Shown here piece after piece: positions 41,741 to 49,641 of a stretch of 64,000 bases of DNA. The notes under the pieces are model-generated. The model saw only the letters and a program-made list of their open reading frames with translations, was not told where the DNA came from and made no database searches. How positions within the stretch are numbered: the stretch's first letter is position 1; each line of letters begins with the position of its first letter. This stretch comes from Bacteroides ilei. GTDB lineage: Bacteria; Bacteroidota; Bacteroidia; Bacteroidales; Bacteroidaceae. Made by a program: the position numbers and the translations under genes. The stretch covers positions 321,997 through 385,996 of the forward strand of contig NZ_LT635801.1 of the NCBI RefSeq assembly GCF_900128495.1, given 5' to 3'.

Positions 41741-42898
41741 ATGAAGAAACAGATTGCAATATTAGGTTCTACAGGATCTATAGGAACACAGGCCTTGCAG
41801 GTGATTGAGGAGCATCCCGATCTGTATGAGGCTTATGTACTGACGGCGAACAATAAGGTGGATCTGCTTGCAGAACAGGCTCGTAAGTTCCAGCCTGCAG
41901 CTGTTGTCATCGCAAATGAAGATAAATATCTGCAGCTGAAGGAAGCACTTTCCGATCTTCCTGTCAAAGTATATGCCGGAGCGGATGCTCTCTGTCAGGT
42001 AGTACAGGAGAAGCCGGTAGATATTGTACTGACGGCTATGGTGGGTTATGCAGGGCTTCGTCCGACGATGAATGCCATCCGCGCCGGAAAGGTGATAGCA
42101 TTGGCCAATAAGGAGACCATGGTGGTTGCGGGTGAGCTGGTGAACGCTCTGGCGAATGAATACCAGACTCCGATTCTTCCGGTCGATTCGGAACATTCGG
42201 CCATATTCCAGTGTCTGGAATTCAACAATCCGTTGGAGAAAGTGATCTTGACGGCATCGGGAGGTCCTTTCCGTACTTTTACGATGGATCAGTTGAAGAC
42301 TGTTACGAAAGAGCAGGCTCTGAGACACCCCAACTGGAAGATGGGTGCCAAAATAACCGTGGATTCGGCTTCCATGATGAATAAAGGCTTTGAAGTGATT
42401 GAGGCCAAATGGTTGTTCGGTGTACGTCCCGACCAGATTGAAGTGGTGGTACATCCTCAGTCGGTCATCCATTCCATGGTAGAGTTCGAGGATGGGGCTG
42501 TAAAAGCCCAGCTGGGTGTACCGGATATGCGTCTGCCCATCCAGTATGCTTTCTCTTATCCTCAACGTATCCGTTCATCGTTCGACCGTCTGGATTTTAT
42601 GAAATGTCATGAACTGACATTCGAGGCTCCCGATACAAAGCGTTTCCGTAACCTGGCCTTGGCCTATGAGGCCTTGCATCAGGGTGGTAATATGCCGTGT
42701 ATCGTCAATGCGGCCAACGAAGTGGTAGTGGCGGCTTTCCTGAAAGACCAGATCTCTTTCCTGGGGATGAGTGACGTAATCGAAAAGTCCATGCAAAGGG
42801 TAGCTTTCATCAAGACGCCTACCTATGAGGACTATGTATCGACAGATGCCGAGACACGCCGCATTGCAGCCGAGCTGGTCATTAACGGAATGAACTAA
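41741..42898 (+). CDS. dxr: 1-deoxy-D-xylulose 5-phosphate reductoisomerase
   Basis: The 385-residue protein converts DXP to MEP in the non-mevalonate isoprenoid pathway. The NADPH-binding start IAILGSTGSIGTQALQVIEE is followed by ALANKETMVVAGELV (about 121-135), LPVDSEHSAIFQCL, with the metal-binding Asp and Glu, and the SGGPFR loop with HPNWKMGAKITVDSASMMNKG (about 200-220). These residues also form the fosmidomycin site. It lies between the M23 gene and rseP. Confidence 0.96.
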   Translation: MKKQIAILGSTGSIGTQALQVIEEHPDLYEAYVLTANNKVDLLAEQARKFQPAAVVIANEDKYLQLKEALSDLPVKVYAGADALCQVVQEKPVDIVLTAMVGYAGLRPTMNAIRAGKVIALANKETMVVAGELVNALANEYQTPILPVDSEHSAIFQCLEFNNPLEKVILTASGGPFRTFTMDQLKTVTKEQALRHPNWKMGAKITVDSASMMNKGFEVIEAKWLFGVRPDQIEVVVHPQSVIHSMVEFEDGAVKAQLGVPDMRLPIQYAFSYPQRIRSSFDRLDFMKCHELTFEAPDTKRFRNLALAYEALHQGGNMPCIVNAANEVVVAAFLKDQISFLGMSDVIEKSMQRVAFIKTPTYEDYVSTDAETRRIAAELVINGMN

Positions 42899-42937
42899 CA
42901 TAGGAATATTAATTATAAAATCAGAAGTTAAAAGTAA

Positions 42938-44278
42938 ATGGAAACGTTTTTGATTCGTGCCCTTCAGCTTATCCTCAGCCTTTCGCTGCTGGTAATCGTT
43001 CATGAGGGAGGACACTTCTTCTTTGCACGGCTGTTCAAGATCCGTGTGGAGAAATTCTATATTTTTTTCGACCCCTGGTTTTCGTTGTTCAAGTATAAGC
43101 CGAAGAACAGTGATACGGAGTATGGGGTAGGATGGCTTCCGTTGGGGGGCTATTGCAAGATTTCGGGTATGATTGACGAATCGATGGATACTGAACAGAT
43201 GAAGCAGCCCGCCCAGCCCTGGGAATTCCGTTCGAAACCCGCATGGCAGCGTCTGCTGGTTATGATTGGGGGAGTCTTGATGAACTTCCTGTTGGCTCTG
43301 TTTATCTATTCGATGATTCTGTTCACCTGGGGCGATTCGTATGTGGCTTTGAAGGACATGACGTATGGTATGAAATTCAATGAGACAGCCAAAGAAATCG
43401 GATTCCGCGACGGTGATATCCTGAAATCGGCCGACGGTAAGGAACTGGTGAAGTTCGATATGGACATGCTCCGTAGTATTGTGGAGGCCCGTGAAGTGAC
43501 GGTGCTCCGTGACGGTAAGGATGTGGAGATTCTGATGCCGGAACTGAGTCTGTTGGACGTGGCGAAGGAAGATCCGTTGTTTGTGGCTACTTTCCGTCCG
43601 AATGTGGTTGATTCAGTTATTCCCGGAGGCGGGTTTGCACAGGCCGGAATACAGAAAGGCGACTCGCTGATTGCATTTAACGGTACACCGATTACGTCGT
43701 GGAACGAGTTTATGGATGAAATGAGTAAACTGGAGGTACAGGCGGAACTGGATAAGAAGGAATCGGCTGGTTTTTCTCTGGTCTATTCACGTAACGGACT
43801 CCGTGATACAGTCAATGTGACGACCGACAGTCAGTTCAAGGTGAATGCGTTGGGAGGTCTGCTTGATTATAAAGCGACAAATCTTACTTACGGTTTCTTT
43901 GAATCATTCCCGGCTGGAATCACGTTGGGGGTCAATACCTTGAAAGGGTATGTAAACGACATGAAGTATGTGTTTACCAAAGAAGGCGCCAAGAGTGTGG
44001 GAGGCTTCGGAACAATCGGAAGTATATTCCCGAAGGTATGGGACTGGCAGCGTTTTTGGGAGATGACTGCTTTCCTGTCCATCATTCTGGCATTTATGAA
44101 TATCCTGCCTATTCCGGCGTTGGACGGCGGACATGTATTGTTCCTGCTCTATGAAATTATAGCCCGCCGTAAACCGAGCGACAAATTCTTGGAATATGCG
44201 CAGATGGTGGGTATGTTCCTGCTCTTCGGACTGTTGATTTGGGCGAACTTCAATGATATACTCAGGTTTGTGTTCTGA
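42938..44278 (+). CDS. rseP: RseP-type site-2 protease
   Basis: The 446-residue membrane protein has the zinc motif HEGGHFFFAR (H22, E23, H26) in its first helix and the second metal site NILPIPALDGGHVLF near residue 388-402, with two PDZ-like regions between (the second around FAQAGIQKGDSLIAFNGTPI). In E. coli RseP cleaves the anti-sigma factor RseA and cleared signal peptides. dxr-rseP adjacency is common in bacteria. It ends the operon, followed by a terminator-like hairpin at 44307-44368. Confidence 0.94.
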   Translation: METFLIRALQLILSLSLLVIVHEGGHFFFARLFKIRVEKFYIFFDPWFSLFKYKPKNSDTEYGVGWLPLGGYCKISGMIDESMDTEQMKQPAQPWEFRSKPAWQRLLVMIGGVLMNFLLALFIYSMILFTWGDSYVALKDMTYGMKFNETAKEIGFRDGDILKSADGKELVKFDMDMLRSIVEAREVTVLRDGKDVEILMPELSLLDVAKEDPLFVATFRPNVVDSVIPGGGFAQAGIQKGDSLIAFNGTPITSWNEFMDEMSKLEVQAELDKKESAGFSLVYSRNGLRDTVNVTTDSQFKVNALGGLLDYKATNLTYGFFESFPAGITLGVNTLKGYVNDMKYVFTKEGAKSVGGFGTIGSIFPKVWDWQRFWEMTAFLSIILAFMNILPIPALDGGHVLFLLYEIIARRKPSDKFLEYAQMVGMFLLFGLLIWANFNDILRFVF

Positions 44279-44306
44279 TGAAAGTATAGATATATGATTA
44301 TATAAG

Positions 44307-44368
44307 GCGGATACAGGTTGTCGCGAGGTGTTTCCTTAATGGCATTTGTATCCGCTCTGCTTTTTTTA
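44307..44368 (+). terminator. terminator-like hairpin after rseP
   Basis: GCGGATACA (44307-44315) pairs perfectly with TGTATCCGC (44347-44355), followed by a short spacer and a T-run. The large loop of about 31 bases is unusual for a terminator. The DPP-IV-like gene starts only about 20 bases after it. Confidence 0.65.
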
Positions 44369-44386
44369 ATTATAATGGGAGTTTAT

Positions 44387-46819
44387 ATGAAAAAAAGAAT
44401 GTTGTTTGTAGCGCTGCTGGCCGGAACCTTGAGCCTGTATTCGGGGAAGACGGCAGCCCAGGAACGTCTGCCCGAATATCTTCAGGCGGAAAAGTTCACG
44501 CAAGAGAAGCTGGATCACATGTTGTTTTCTACGATGGTAGATCCGCACTGGTTCCAGAAGGGAAATAATTTCTGGTTTGAGTATAAGACATCCGAAGGGA
44601 CGTTCTGGTACGTGGTGAATCCGACTTCCCGCAGCAAGAAGCTATTGTTCGACAGAGATCGCTTGGCTGCCGAACTGACCGAGATTGTACATGACCCGTT
44701 TGAAGCACGACATCTGCCTGTACGGAACCTGAAGGCGAAGGAAGACGGGCGTACCTTTACTTTCGAAGTGGTATCTTCACAGGAAGACAAGTTGAACAAG
44801 GATGAGAAGAAACGGAAGGAAAAGAAAGTGTTTTATTTTTCTTACGACTATCCGACGCAAAAGTTGACGTTGCTGGATGATGACGCCAAGGAACCTGAAC
44901 GTTTGTCTTGGGCTTCTGTTTCTCCCGACGGAAAGACTGTGGTCTATGCCAAAGATTGTAATCTGTATAGGATGAGCATTGAAGATTACCGAAAGGCACA
45001 GAAGGATGAAAAAGACAGTACGATTGTTGAAATCCAGCTGACGAAAGACGGGACACCCGATTTCGGTTACGGCATCCCGCGCAGTATACTGAACACAGAT
45101 ACGCTGTGTAACGGCAAGCGCCGTAGAGCATGGGGATATTGGTCTCCCGATTCCAGACATTATGTGACTGTCGTTTCGGACGACAGCAAGGTGAAGAATC
45201 TATGGGTCATCAATTCGATAGCGGAACCGCGTCCTACATTGGAGACATACAAGTATCAGATGCCGGGTGAGATGACTTCACCGGTAGATCATCTTTACCT
45301 CTTCGACATGACCGACAATAGCCGTAAGGAAATCAAGGTTGCAGCTTGGAAGGATCAGACGTTGGGACTGGAGTCTAAACCTTATGAACAGAAACAGCGT
45401 GACGCTGAGTTCATTCCGATGGTATGGCAGGGTGATAACAACCGTTTCTTCCTGACCCGGAGCAGCCGTGACCTGCACCGTATTGACGTATGTACCTATA
45501 CCATCGGCGAAGATTCGATTGTACCTGTTGTCAAGGAACGTATGAACACTTACCAGGAAACACGTCCTATCTTCGTATTCAAGGGAGGAAAGGAATTCAT
45601 ACAGTGGAGTGAACGTGACGGATGGGCACACCTCTATCTGTATGATGACAAGGGAAATCTGAAGAACCGTATAACAGAAGGCCCATGGCATGTGGAACAG
45701 GTCTTGAAGGTGGATGAGGCTACCCGGACAATCTATTTTACAGCCAACGGACGTGAAAAAGGAGAAAATCCTTATTATGAGCATCTGTATAAGGTAAAGG
45801 CGGACGGAAGTGGTCTGCAGTTGCTTACCAAGGGGGAATATTTCCATCAGGTGGAGGTAGACGATGATGCACGCTACATCGTTGACAACTATTCCCGTGT
45901 GAATACGGTGCCATGTGCCGATTTGATTGACAGTAACGGTAAGAAGGTGATGACCATCCAGGAAAGCGACTTCTCACAGCTGAAGGCTGCCGGTTATCAG
46001 TTCCCCGAGCTGTTTACGGTAAAGGCTGCCGACGGGGTTACCGATCTGTACGGTGTGATGTACAAACCGTATAACTTCGATTCTACCAAGGTTTATCCGA
46101 TTATCGACTATGTATATCCGGGTCCTCAGGTGGAAGCGGTCTATTATCCGTTTACCCGTATGAGTGTCCGTACCGACCGTTTGGCTCAGGCAGGCTTCAT
46201 CGTCATTTCTGTAGGTCAGCGGGGCGGGCATCCCAGCCGTTCCAAATGGTATCATAACTATGGTTATGGTAATATGCGTGATTATCCGCTGGCCGACCAT
46301 AAGGCTGCTGTAGAGCAACTGGCTGCCCGTTATAAGTTCATTGACATCAACCGTGTCGGTATTCACGGACATTCGGGCGGAGGTTTCATGTCGACTGCCG
46401 CTATCTGCCAATATCCCGATTTCTATAAGGCTGCAGTATCGTGTGCCGGCAATCATGACAACCGCATCTATAACCGTTGGTGGAGCGAAACCCATCATGG
46501 TGTAAAGGAGGAGGTGACAGAAAAAGGTGATACGGTTTTCTCTTACAAGATAGCTACAAATCCGGAAATCGTCAAACAGCTGAAAGGACATCTGATGCTG
46601 GTTCACGGTGACATTGACAACAATGTACATCCGGGTAACACCATCCGTGTAGTCAATGCACTTATCCGTGCGAACAAGCGTTTTGAAATGCTGATTCTTC
46701 CGGGACAGCGTCATGGTTTCGGTGATATGAACGAATATTTCTATTGGCGTCTGGTAGATTTCTTCTCCGAGTACTTGAAGGGAAAGAAGGAAGATACAGT
46801 CGATATACCCCAGCGATGA
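44387..46819 (+). CDS. dipeptidyl peptidase IV-like S9 peptidase
   Basis: From the ATG at 44387 (MKKRMLFVALLAGTLSLYSG) the product is 810 residues with a signal peptide; the longer reading from 44318 runs through a terminator-like hairpin. Residues about 40-560 are an eight-bladed DPPIV N-terminal propeller, and the alpha/beta-hydrolase domain has the nucleophile in GIHGHSGGGFMS (about residue 664), the acid near VHGDIDNNVHPGNT and the histidine in GQRHGFGD near the C-terminus. It probably removes X-Pro dipeptides from peptides in the periplasm. It stands alone before a terminator. Confidence 0.93.
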   Translation: MKKRMLFVALLAGTLSLYSGKTAAQERLPEYLQAEKFTQEKLDHMLFSTMVDPHWFQKGNNFWFEYKTSEGTFWYVVNPTSRSKKLLFDRDRLAAELTEIVHDPFEARHLPVRNLKAKEDGRTFTFEVVSSQEDKLNKDEKKRKEKKVFYFSYDYPTQKLTLLDDDAKEPERLSWASVSPDGKTVVYAKDCNLYRMSIEDYRKAQKDEKDSTIVEIQLTKDGTPDFGYGIPRSILNTDTLCNGKRRRAWGYWSPDSRHYVTVVSDDSKVKNLWVINSIAEPRPTLETYKYQMPGEMTSPVDHLYLFDMTDNSRKEIKVAAWKDQTLGLESKPYEQKQRDAEFIPMVWQGDNNRFFLTRSSRDLHRIDVCTYTIGEDSIVPVVKERMNTYQETRPIFVFKGGKEFIQWSERDGWAHLYLYDDKGNLKNRITEGPWHVEQVLKVDEATRTIYFTANGREKGENPYYEHLYKVKADGSGLQLLTKGEYFHQVEVDDDARYIVDNYSRVNTVPCADLIDSNGKKVMTIQESDFSQLKAAGYQFPELFTVKAADGVTDLYGVMYKPYNFDSTKVYPIIDYVYPGPQVEAVYYPFTRMSVRTDRLAQAGFIVISVGQRGGHPSRSKWYHNYGYGNMRDYPLADHKAAVEQLAARYKFIDINRVGIHGHSGGGFMSTAAICQYPDFYKAAVSCAGNHDNRIYNRWWSETHHGVKEEVTEKGDTVFSYKIATNPEIVKQLKGHLMLVHGDIDNNVHPGNTIRVVNALIRANKRFEMLILPGQRHGFGDMNEYFYWRLVDFFSEYLKGKKEDTVDIPQR

Positions 46820-46844
46820 TTTTCCGGGTATAGGGAAATATATG

Positions 46845-46876
46845 GAAGGCCTTTTTTAAAGGCCTTCTTTTTTTAC
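46845..46876. terminator. bidirectional terminator between S9 peptidase and LysR gene
   Basis: GAAGGCCTTT and AAAGGCCTTC form a perfect 10-bp stem with a 3-base loop and T-run. The stem overlaps the stop codon of the LysR gene on the other strand. Confidence 0.88.
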
Positions 46877-47746
46877 GATATCCAGTAACAGGTCGGTGAA
46901 CGCAGTGGCGGCTTTTTTACGGTAACTTCCTTGTGGCCAGAAAATATACCCCCGGGAGGTCAGTGTTTCGGGGCAGAGTATAGGAATCTGCACCAGATCT
47001 GTCTCTTTCGAGGCGGCGGCCTGTGTCAGTATGGTACTCCAATATCCTCCCTTCAGGATGTGTAGTATGGTATGTACATCGTTCATTTCAATCCCTACAT
47101 TGAGTGCCAGCTGATATTTCCGGCACAGTTCATCAATCTTTTTTCTGGTAGCGAACCCGCTGGCGGGTAATATGAGCGGGGTTTCCGACAATCGTTTCAA
47201 TGTAACGGACGATAGTGCCGACAAGGGGTGGGAGCGGTGCACGATGAAGTATAGTCTGGACTGGAAGAGCGGTTCGGTTTCAAGATGCTCGCACGTGCCT
47301 TCCGGCTTGAATGAAAGCAGAAAATCCAGGTCGTTGTTGTCCAGGCGTTTCAGAAGCTGTTCGGATGTTCCTAAGGTTATGTGCAGCTTGATGTTGGGAT
47401 ATGCCCGGGTGAACTGTTCCAGGGCAGATACTATCAGGGTTCCCATGCTGTAGGTTACTCCGATGTGAAGGTTGCCTGTCTTTATCCCTTTCAGGTCCCG
47501 TATGAGCTGTTTCCCACTTTCTGCATCCTGTATCGTCTTGTTGGCATAGGGCAGGAAGGTCAGGCCGGCCTCGGTCGGAATCACCCGTTTGCCTATACGT
47601 TCGAAGAGGAGGACGTCCAGTTCCTCTTCCAGTTGCTTGATCTGCTGTGAAAGTGTGCTTTGCGAAATGCATAAAGTTCGGGCCGCTTCCGAGAAATTCT
47701 GCAGTTCACAGGCAGCCTTGAAATATTTCAGTTGCCGCAGTTCCAT
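46856..47746 (-). CDS. LysR-family transcriptional regulator
   Basis: The 296-residue protein has a LysR HTH at the N-terminus (MELRQLKYFKAACELQNFSEAARTLCISQSTLSQQIKQLEEEL, quoted in parts: LRQLKYFKAA, then ISQSTLSQQIKQLEEEL at about 28-44) and a periplasmic-binding-like effector domain (about 90-290, LHIGVTYSMGTLIVSALEQF). It resembles the CynR/CysL-type group. It is divergent from the secreted beta-propeller gene at 47863, with the usual short shared intergenic space, so that gene is its likely target. No effector can be named. Confidence 0.9.
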   Translation of the reverse strand: MELRQLKYFKAACELQNFSEAARTLCISQSTLSQQIKQLEEELDVLLFERIGKRVIPTEAGLTFLPYANKTIQDAESGKQLIRDLKGIKTGNLHIGVTYSMGTLIVSALEQFTRAYPNIKLHITLGTSEQLLKRLDNNDLDFLLSFKPEGTCEHLETEPLFQSRLYFIVHRSHPLSALSSVTLKRLSETPLILPASGFATRKKIDELCRKYQLALNVGIEMNDVHTILHILKGGYWSTILTQAAASKETDLVQIPILCPETLTSRGYIFWPQGSYRKKAATAFTDLLLDIVKKEGL

Positions 47747-47794
47747 ACGCTTAATCGGTTTTGTCTATAGTCCTTATCGGAAAAATGATTTCTG

Positions 47795-47802
47795 CAAATT
47801 TA
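47795..47802 (-). promoter_or_regulatory. -7 box for LysR gene
   Basis: Minus-strand TAAATTTG about 49 bases before the LysR start, within the 116-base divergent region shared with the beta-propeller gene. Confidence 0.45.
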
Positions 47803-47862
47803 GGAAATATCTTCCATCAGATTACATTTGTCACAGATTTACTTTAATTTATTATTTTACAC

Positions 47863-48759
47863 ATGAGAAAGATTGTTTATATGGCCCTGCTGGGTTTTTC
47901 GTTTTCGTCGTTGGTTTGTGCCCAGAGTATTTCCGGTGAAAAAGCGGGACGGCATGCACAGGTTATAGATGACGGCATCCGCTTTTGTGAAAGTACTTAT
48001 CCGTATGAAGGTGGCATCTTGATTGCCAATTTCGGGACCGGACAACTGAATCCGTTGAATACGGAGGGAAAAGGTTATATTCTGTATTATAAGGACGGGA
48101 AGATACGGCCGTTCATTCCGGCCGACGGCAACCTTTCGGCTCCTAAAGGAATGTTTTTCCGTGAGAATCATCTGTTTGTCTGCGACGTGAATAAAGTGGT
48201 TGTTTATGATCTGGAACATTTGGAGAAGGCTCCTCAGATTTTGGCTTTTCCGGAAGAAGACTTGTTTGTAAATGATTTGGCTGCGGCCGGCAATACCTTA
48301 TATGCTTCTGTCACCAATACCGACAAGATTTATCGGATTGACATAACAGACGTACGGAAGGTGGGTAATCCGGTAGAATGGTTGTCTGTACCGGGTCCTA
48401 ACGGTTTGCTGGCAGCCGGCGACATGCTTTATGTTGCTTCTTATCCGGCCGACGGGAACACACAGCCCAAACATGTGGTCTATCGAATTACCAATCTGTC
48501 AGATCCTAAGGTAGAGACGGTCATTGAAACTCCTGGACAATATGACGGAATCGCTTTTTCATCCGATAGGAAGTCGCTTTATATCACGAACTGGACTCCT
48601 GCAGGGTTGGCTAAGGTTGACTTGAAAACGGGTAAGGTTGTTCAGGTCTCTTTACCTTTGGAAAAGAAATTGGCCGGTCCAGCCGATATCACGGTTGCAG
48701 ACGGACAGATCTATATACCAGATCTTCCCAACAGTCGGGTTGTCCGGGTGTATGAATAA
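47863..48759 (+). CDS. periplasmic SMP-30/gluconolactonase-like beta-propeller protein
   Basis: The 298-residue protein has a signal peptide (to about 20, SLVCAQ) and a six-bladed-propeller pattern: ANFGTGQLNPLNTEGKGYIL, then APKGMFFRENHLFVCDVNKV, VPGPNGLLAAGDMLYVASYP, and a final GPADITVADGQIYIPDLPNS. The Asn/Asp positions (PNGLL, then YDGIAFSSDRKSLYITNW) suit the metal-binding residues of SMP-30/gluconolactonases, so lactone hydrolysis is possible. It is divergent from a LysR regulator. Function is not assigned beyond the fold. Confidence 0.78.
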   Translation: MRKIVYMALLGFSFSSLVCAQSISGEKAGRHAQVIDDGIRFCESTYPYEGGILIANFGTGQLNPLNTEGKGYILYYKDGKIRPFIPADGNLSAPKGMFFRENHLFVCDVNKVVVYDLEHLEKAPQILAFPEEDLFVNDLAAAGNTLYASVTNTDKIYRIDITDVRKVGNPVEWLSVPGPNGLLAAGDMLYVASYPADGNTQPKHVVYRITNLSDPKVETVIETPGQYDGIAFSSDRKSLYITNWTPAGLAKVDLKTGKVVQVSLPLEKKLAGPADITVADGQIYIPDLPNSRVVRVYE

Positions 48760-48881
48760 TCTGCTTCCATATGGAAGATACATATAGTAATTATAATGTT
48801 AGGTAGGGCTATATAGCCGTTGTAAGGATTTCCATTTCCTGAAGTTCATTTTGGGTAAACTTCCAATTTTAGGGTATCCCC

Positions 48882-48916
48882 TTTTAGACGGGCGCCAGTC
48901 GGCACCCGTCTAAAAA
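48882..48916. terminator. strong bidirectional hairpin
   Basis: TTTTAGACGGG pairs with CCCGTCTAAAA and GCC with GGC inside it past one mismatch, giving a stem of about 15 bp with a 4-base loop. It is 122 bases downstream of the beta-propeller gene and probably ends its transcript; it also marks the left limit of the atypical region. Confidence 0.8.
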
Positions 48917-49103
48917 AGAATCCACAAATTTAACGATTATTATTTGCATATTGTCATGGGAAGAAGGTTTTCGTAATCCGTTCTTCCCTTTCTTGTTTCT
49001 CAAGTACTTGCTTCCTTCAGCATTCTTAGCTGTTCCTTTTTTATTCATTGGCTGGCTGCCGTTGCTTGCCTGTGCTGGTTTATCTGTTCCGTTTTGCTTT
49101 GCA

Positions 49104-49113
49104 AGAAAGGAGG
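49104..49113 (+). promoter_or_regulatory. strong Shine-Dalgarno site for the 67-residue gene
   Basis: AGAAAGGAGG lies 6 bases before the ATG at 49120. This is a near-perfect anti-16S match, rare in this window, and it decides the start of the gene over the longer in-frame reading from 49048. Confidence 0.8.
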
Positions 49114-49119
49114 TTTACG

Positions 49120-49323
49120 ATGACCGATTCCACGCTACAACCCGCAACGTTTCGCGTCGACAAATATCAGGCATACGAGGATGGTAAAGTTCTGTTTGAA
49201 CAATACACTATTCTCATGTATGGAAGTGATAAATTATGCTGTACACGTCCGGAGATGGAGCAGCTCAGTGAATTGATTCAAACCGCATTGAATGATAGAA
49301 AGGAGGCAGACCATGGCAAATAA
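49120..49323 (+). CDS. small protein of unknown function, element-borne
   Basis: The 67-residue product starts MTDSTLQPATFRVDKYQAYE and is mixed alpha/beta with two cysteines in LCCTRPEMEQL. No domain is recognised. It is preceded by an ideal Shine-Dalgarno sequence, which Bacteroidales genes generally lack, and it overlaps the next small gene by 11 bases, so the two form a translationally linked pair. The pair sits beside a tyrosine recombinase, pointing to phage or mobile-element origin. A coding call rests on the ribosome binding site, the overlap and the protein-like composition. Confidence 0.6.
   Translation: MTDSTLQPATFRVDKYQAYEDGKVLFEQYTILMYGSDKLCCTRPEMEQLSELIQTALNDRKEADHGK
49297..49306 (+). 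promoter_or_regulatory. strong Shine-Dalgarno site for the 79-residue gene
   Basis: AGAAAGGAGG again lies 6 bases before an ATG (49313), identical in sequence and spacing to the site at 49104-49113. It sits inside the 3' end of the preceding gene. Confidence 0.8.
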
Positions 49324-49552
49324 AAAAGTAGAATTCGACAAATATATTCTTTATCGTTACTTCCAGGAATATCTTCCTGCCGATAAAGTAACAGATGACG
49401 TAATTTACAAAACTTCACAGCAGATCCAGGATGAACTTTCTGATATGGCAGAGATCAGCATTAACGATATCGCCAGGGCGATGGTGGATTTGGGCTATGA
49501 ACTAACCATTTCCCCCGATGGCCGTCCGGCGTGGATCATGTTGCGCAAGTAG
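49313..49552 (+). CDS. small protein of unknown function, element-borne
   Basis: The 79-residue protein begins MANKKVEFDKYILYRYFQEY and continues with helices QQIQDELSDMAEISINDIARAMVDLGY, then ELTISPDGRPAWIMLRK. The helix pair plus strand ending is reminiscent of small winged-helix DNA-binding proteins, but I cannot match a family. Start chosen by the strong Shine-Dalgarno site; an in-frame ATG at 49292 lacks one. It overlaps the upstream small gene by 11 bases. It is convergent with the tyrosine recombinase gene, 89 bases away. Confidence 0.62.
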   Translation: MANKKVEFDKYILYRYFQEYLPADKVTDDVIYKTSQQIQDELSDMAEISINDIARAMVDLGYELTISPDGRPAWIMLRK

Positions 49553-49641
49553 CTGTATACTTTTTAGATGATTAGATACATTTTTTTATTTACATTTTAT
49601 ATTGGAGGCATGACATCGTGAGGGTGTTGTGCCTTTTGTTT

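Larger units (their letters stand above)
48760..49119. other. gene-poor stretch at the left side of the putative element
   Basis: About 360 bases without a convincing gene. It holds a strong hairpin at 48882-48916 and, from about 48951, a reading frame of 78 codons with a TTG start and a hydrophobic segment. That frame overlaps the ribosome binding site and start of the next gene and is not accepted as a gene. No copy of the tRNA-Trp 3' end is visible here. Confidence 0.5.

Noticed and set aside
48760..48960. attachment-site copy of the tRNA-Trp 3' end
   Set aside because: Scanned for CCCGACACTCGG- or GGGAAGAGAG-like text; none found, so the left end of the element stays undefined.
48951..49187. 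78-codon hydrophobic frame with TTG start
   Set aside because: Overlaps the Shine-Dalgarno site and start of the next gene, lacks its own ribosome site and ends in unlikely text; kept only as a note.
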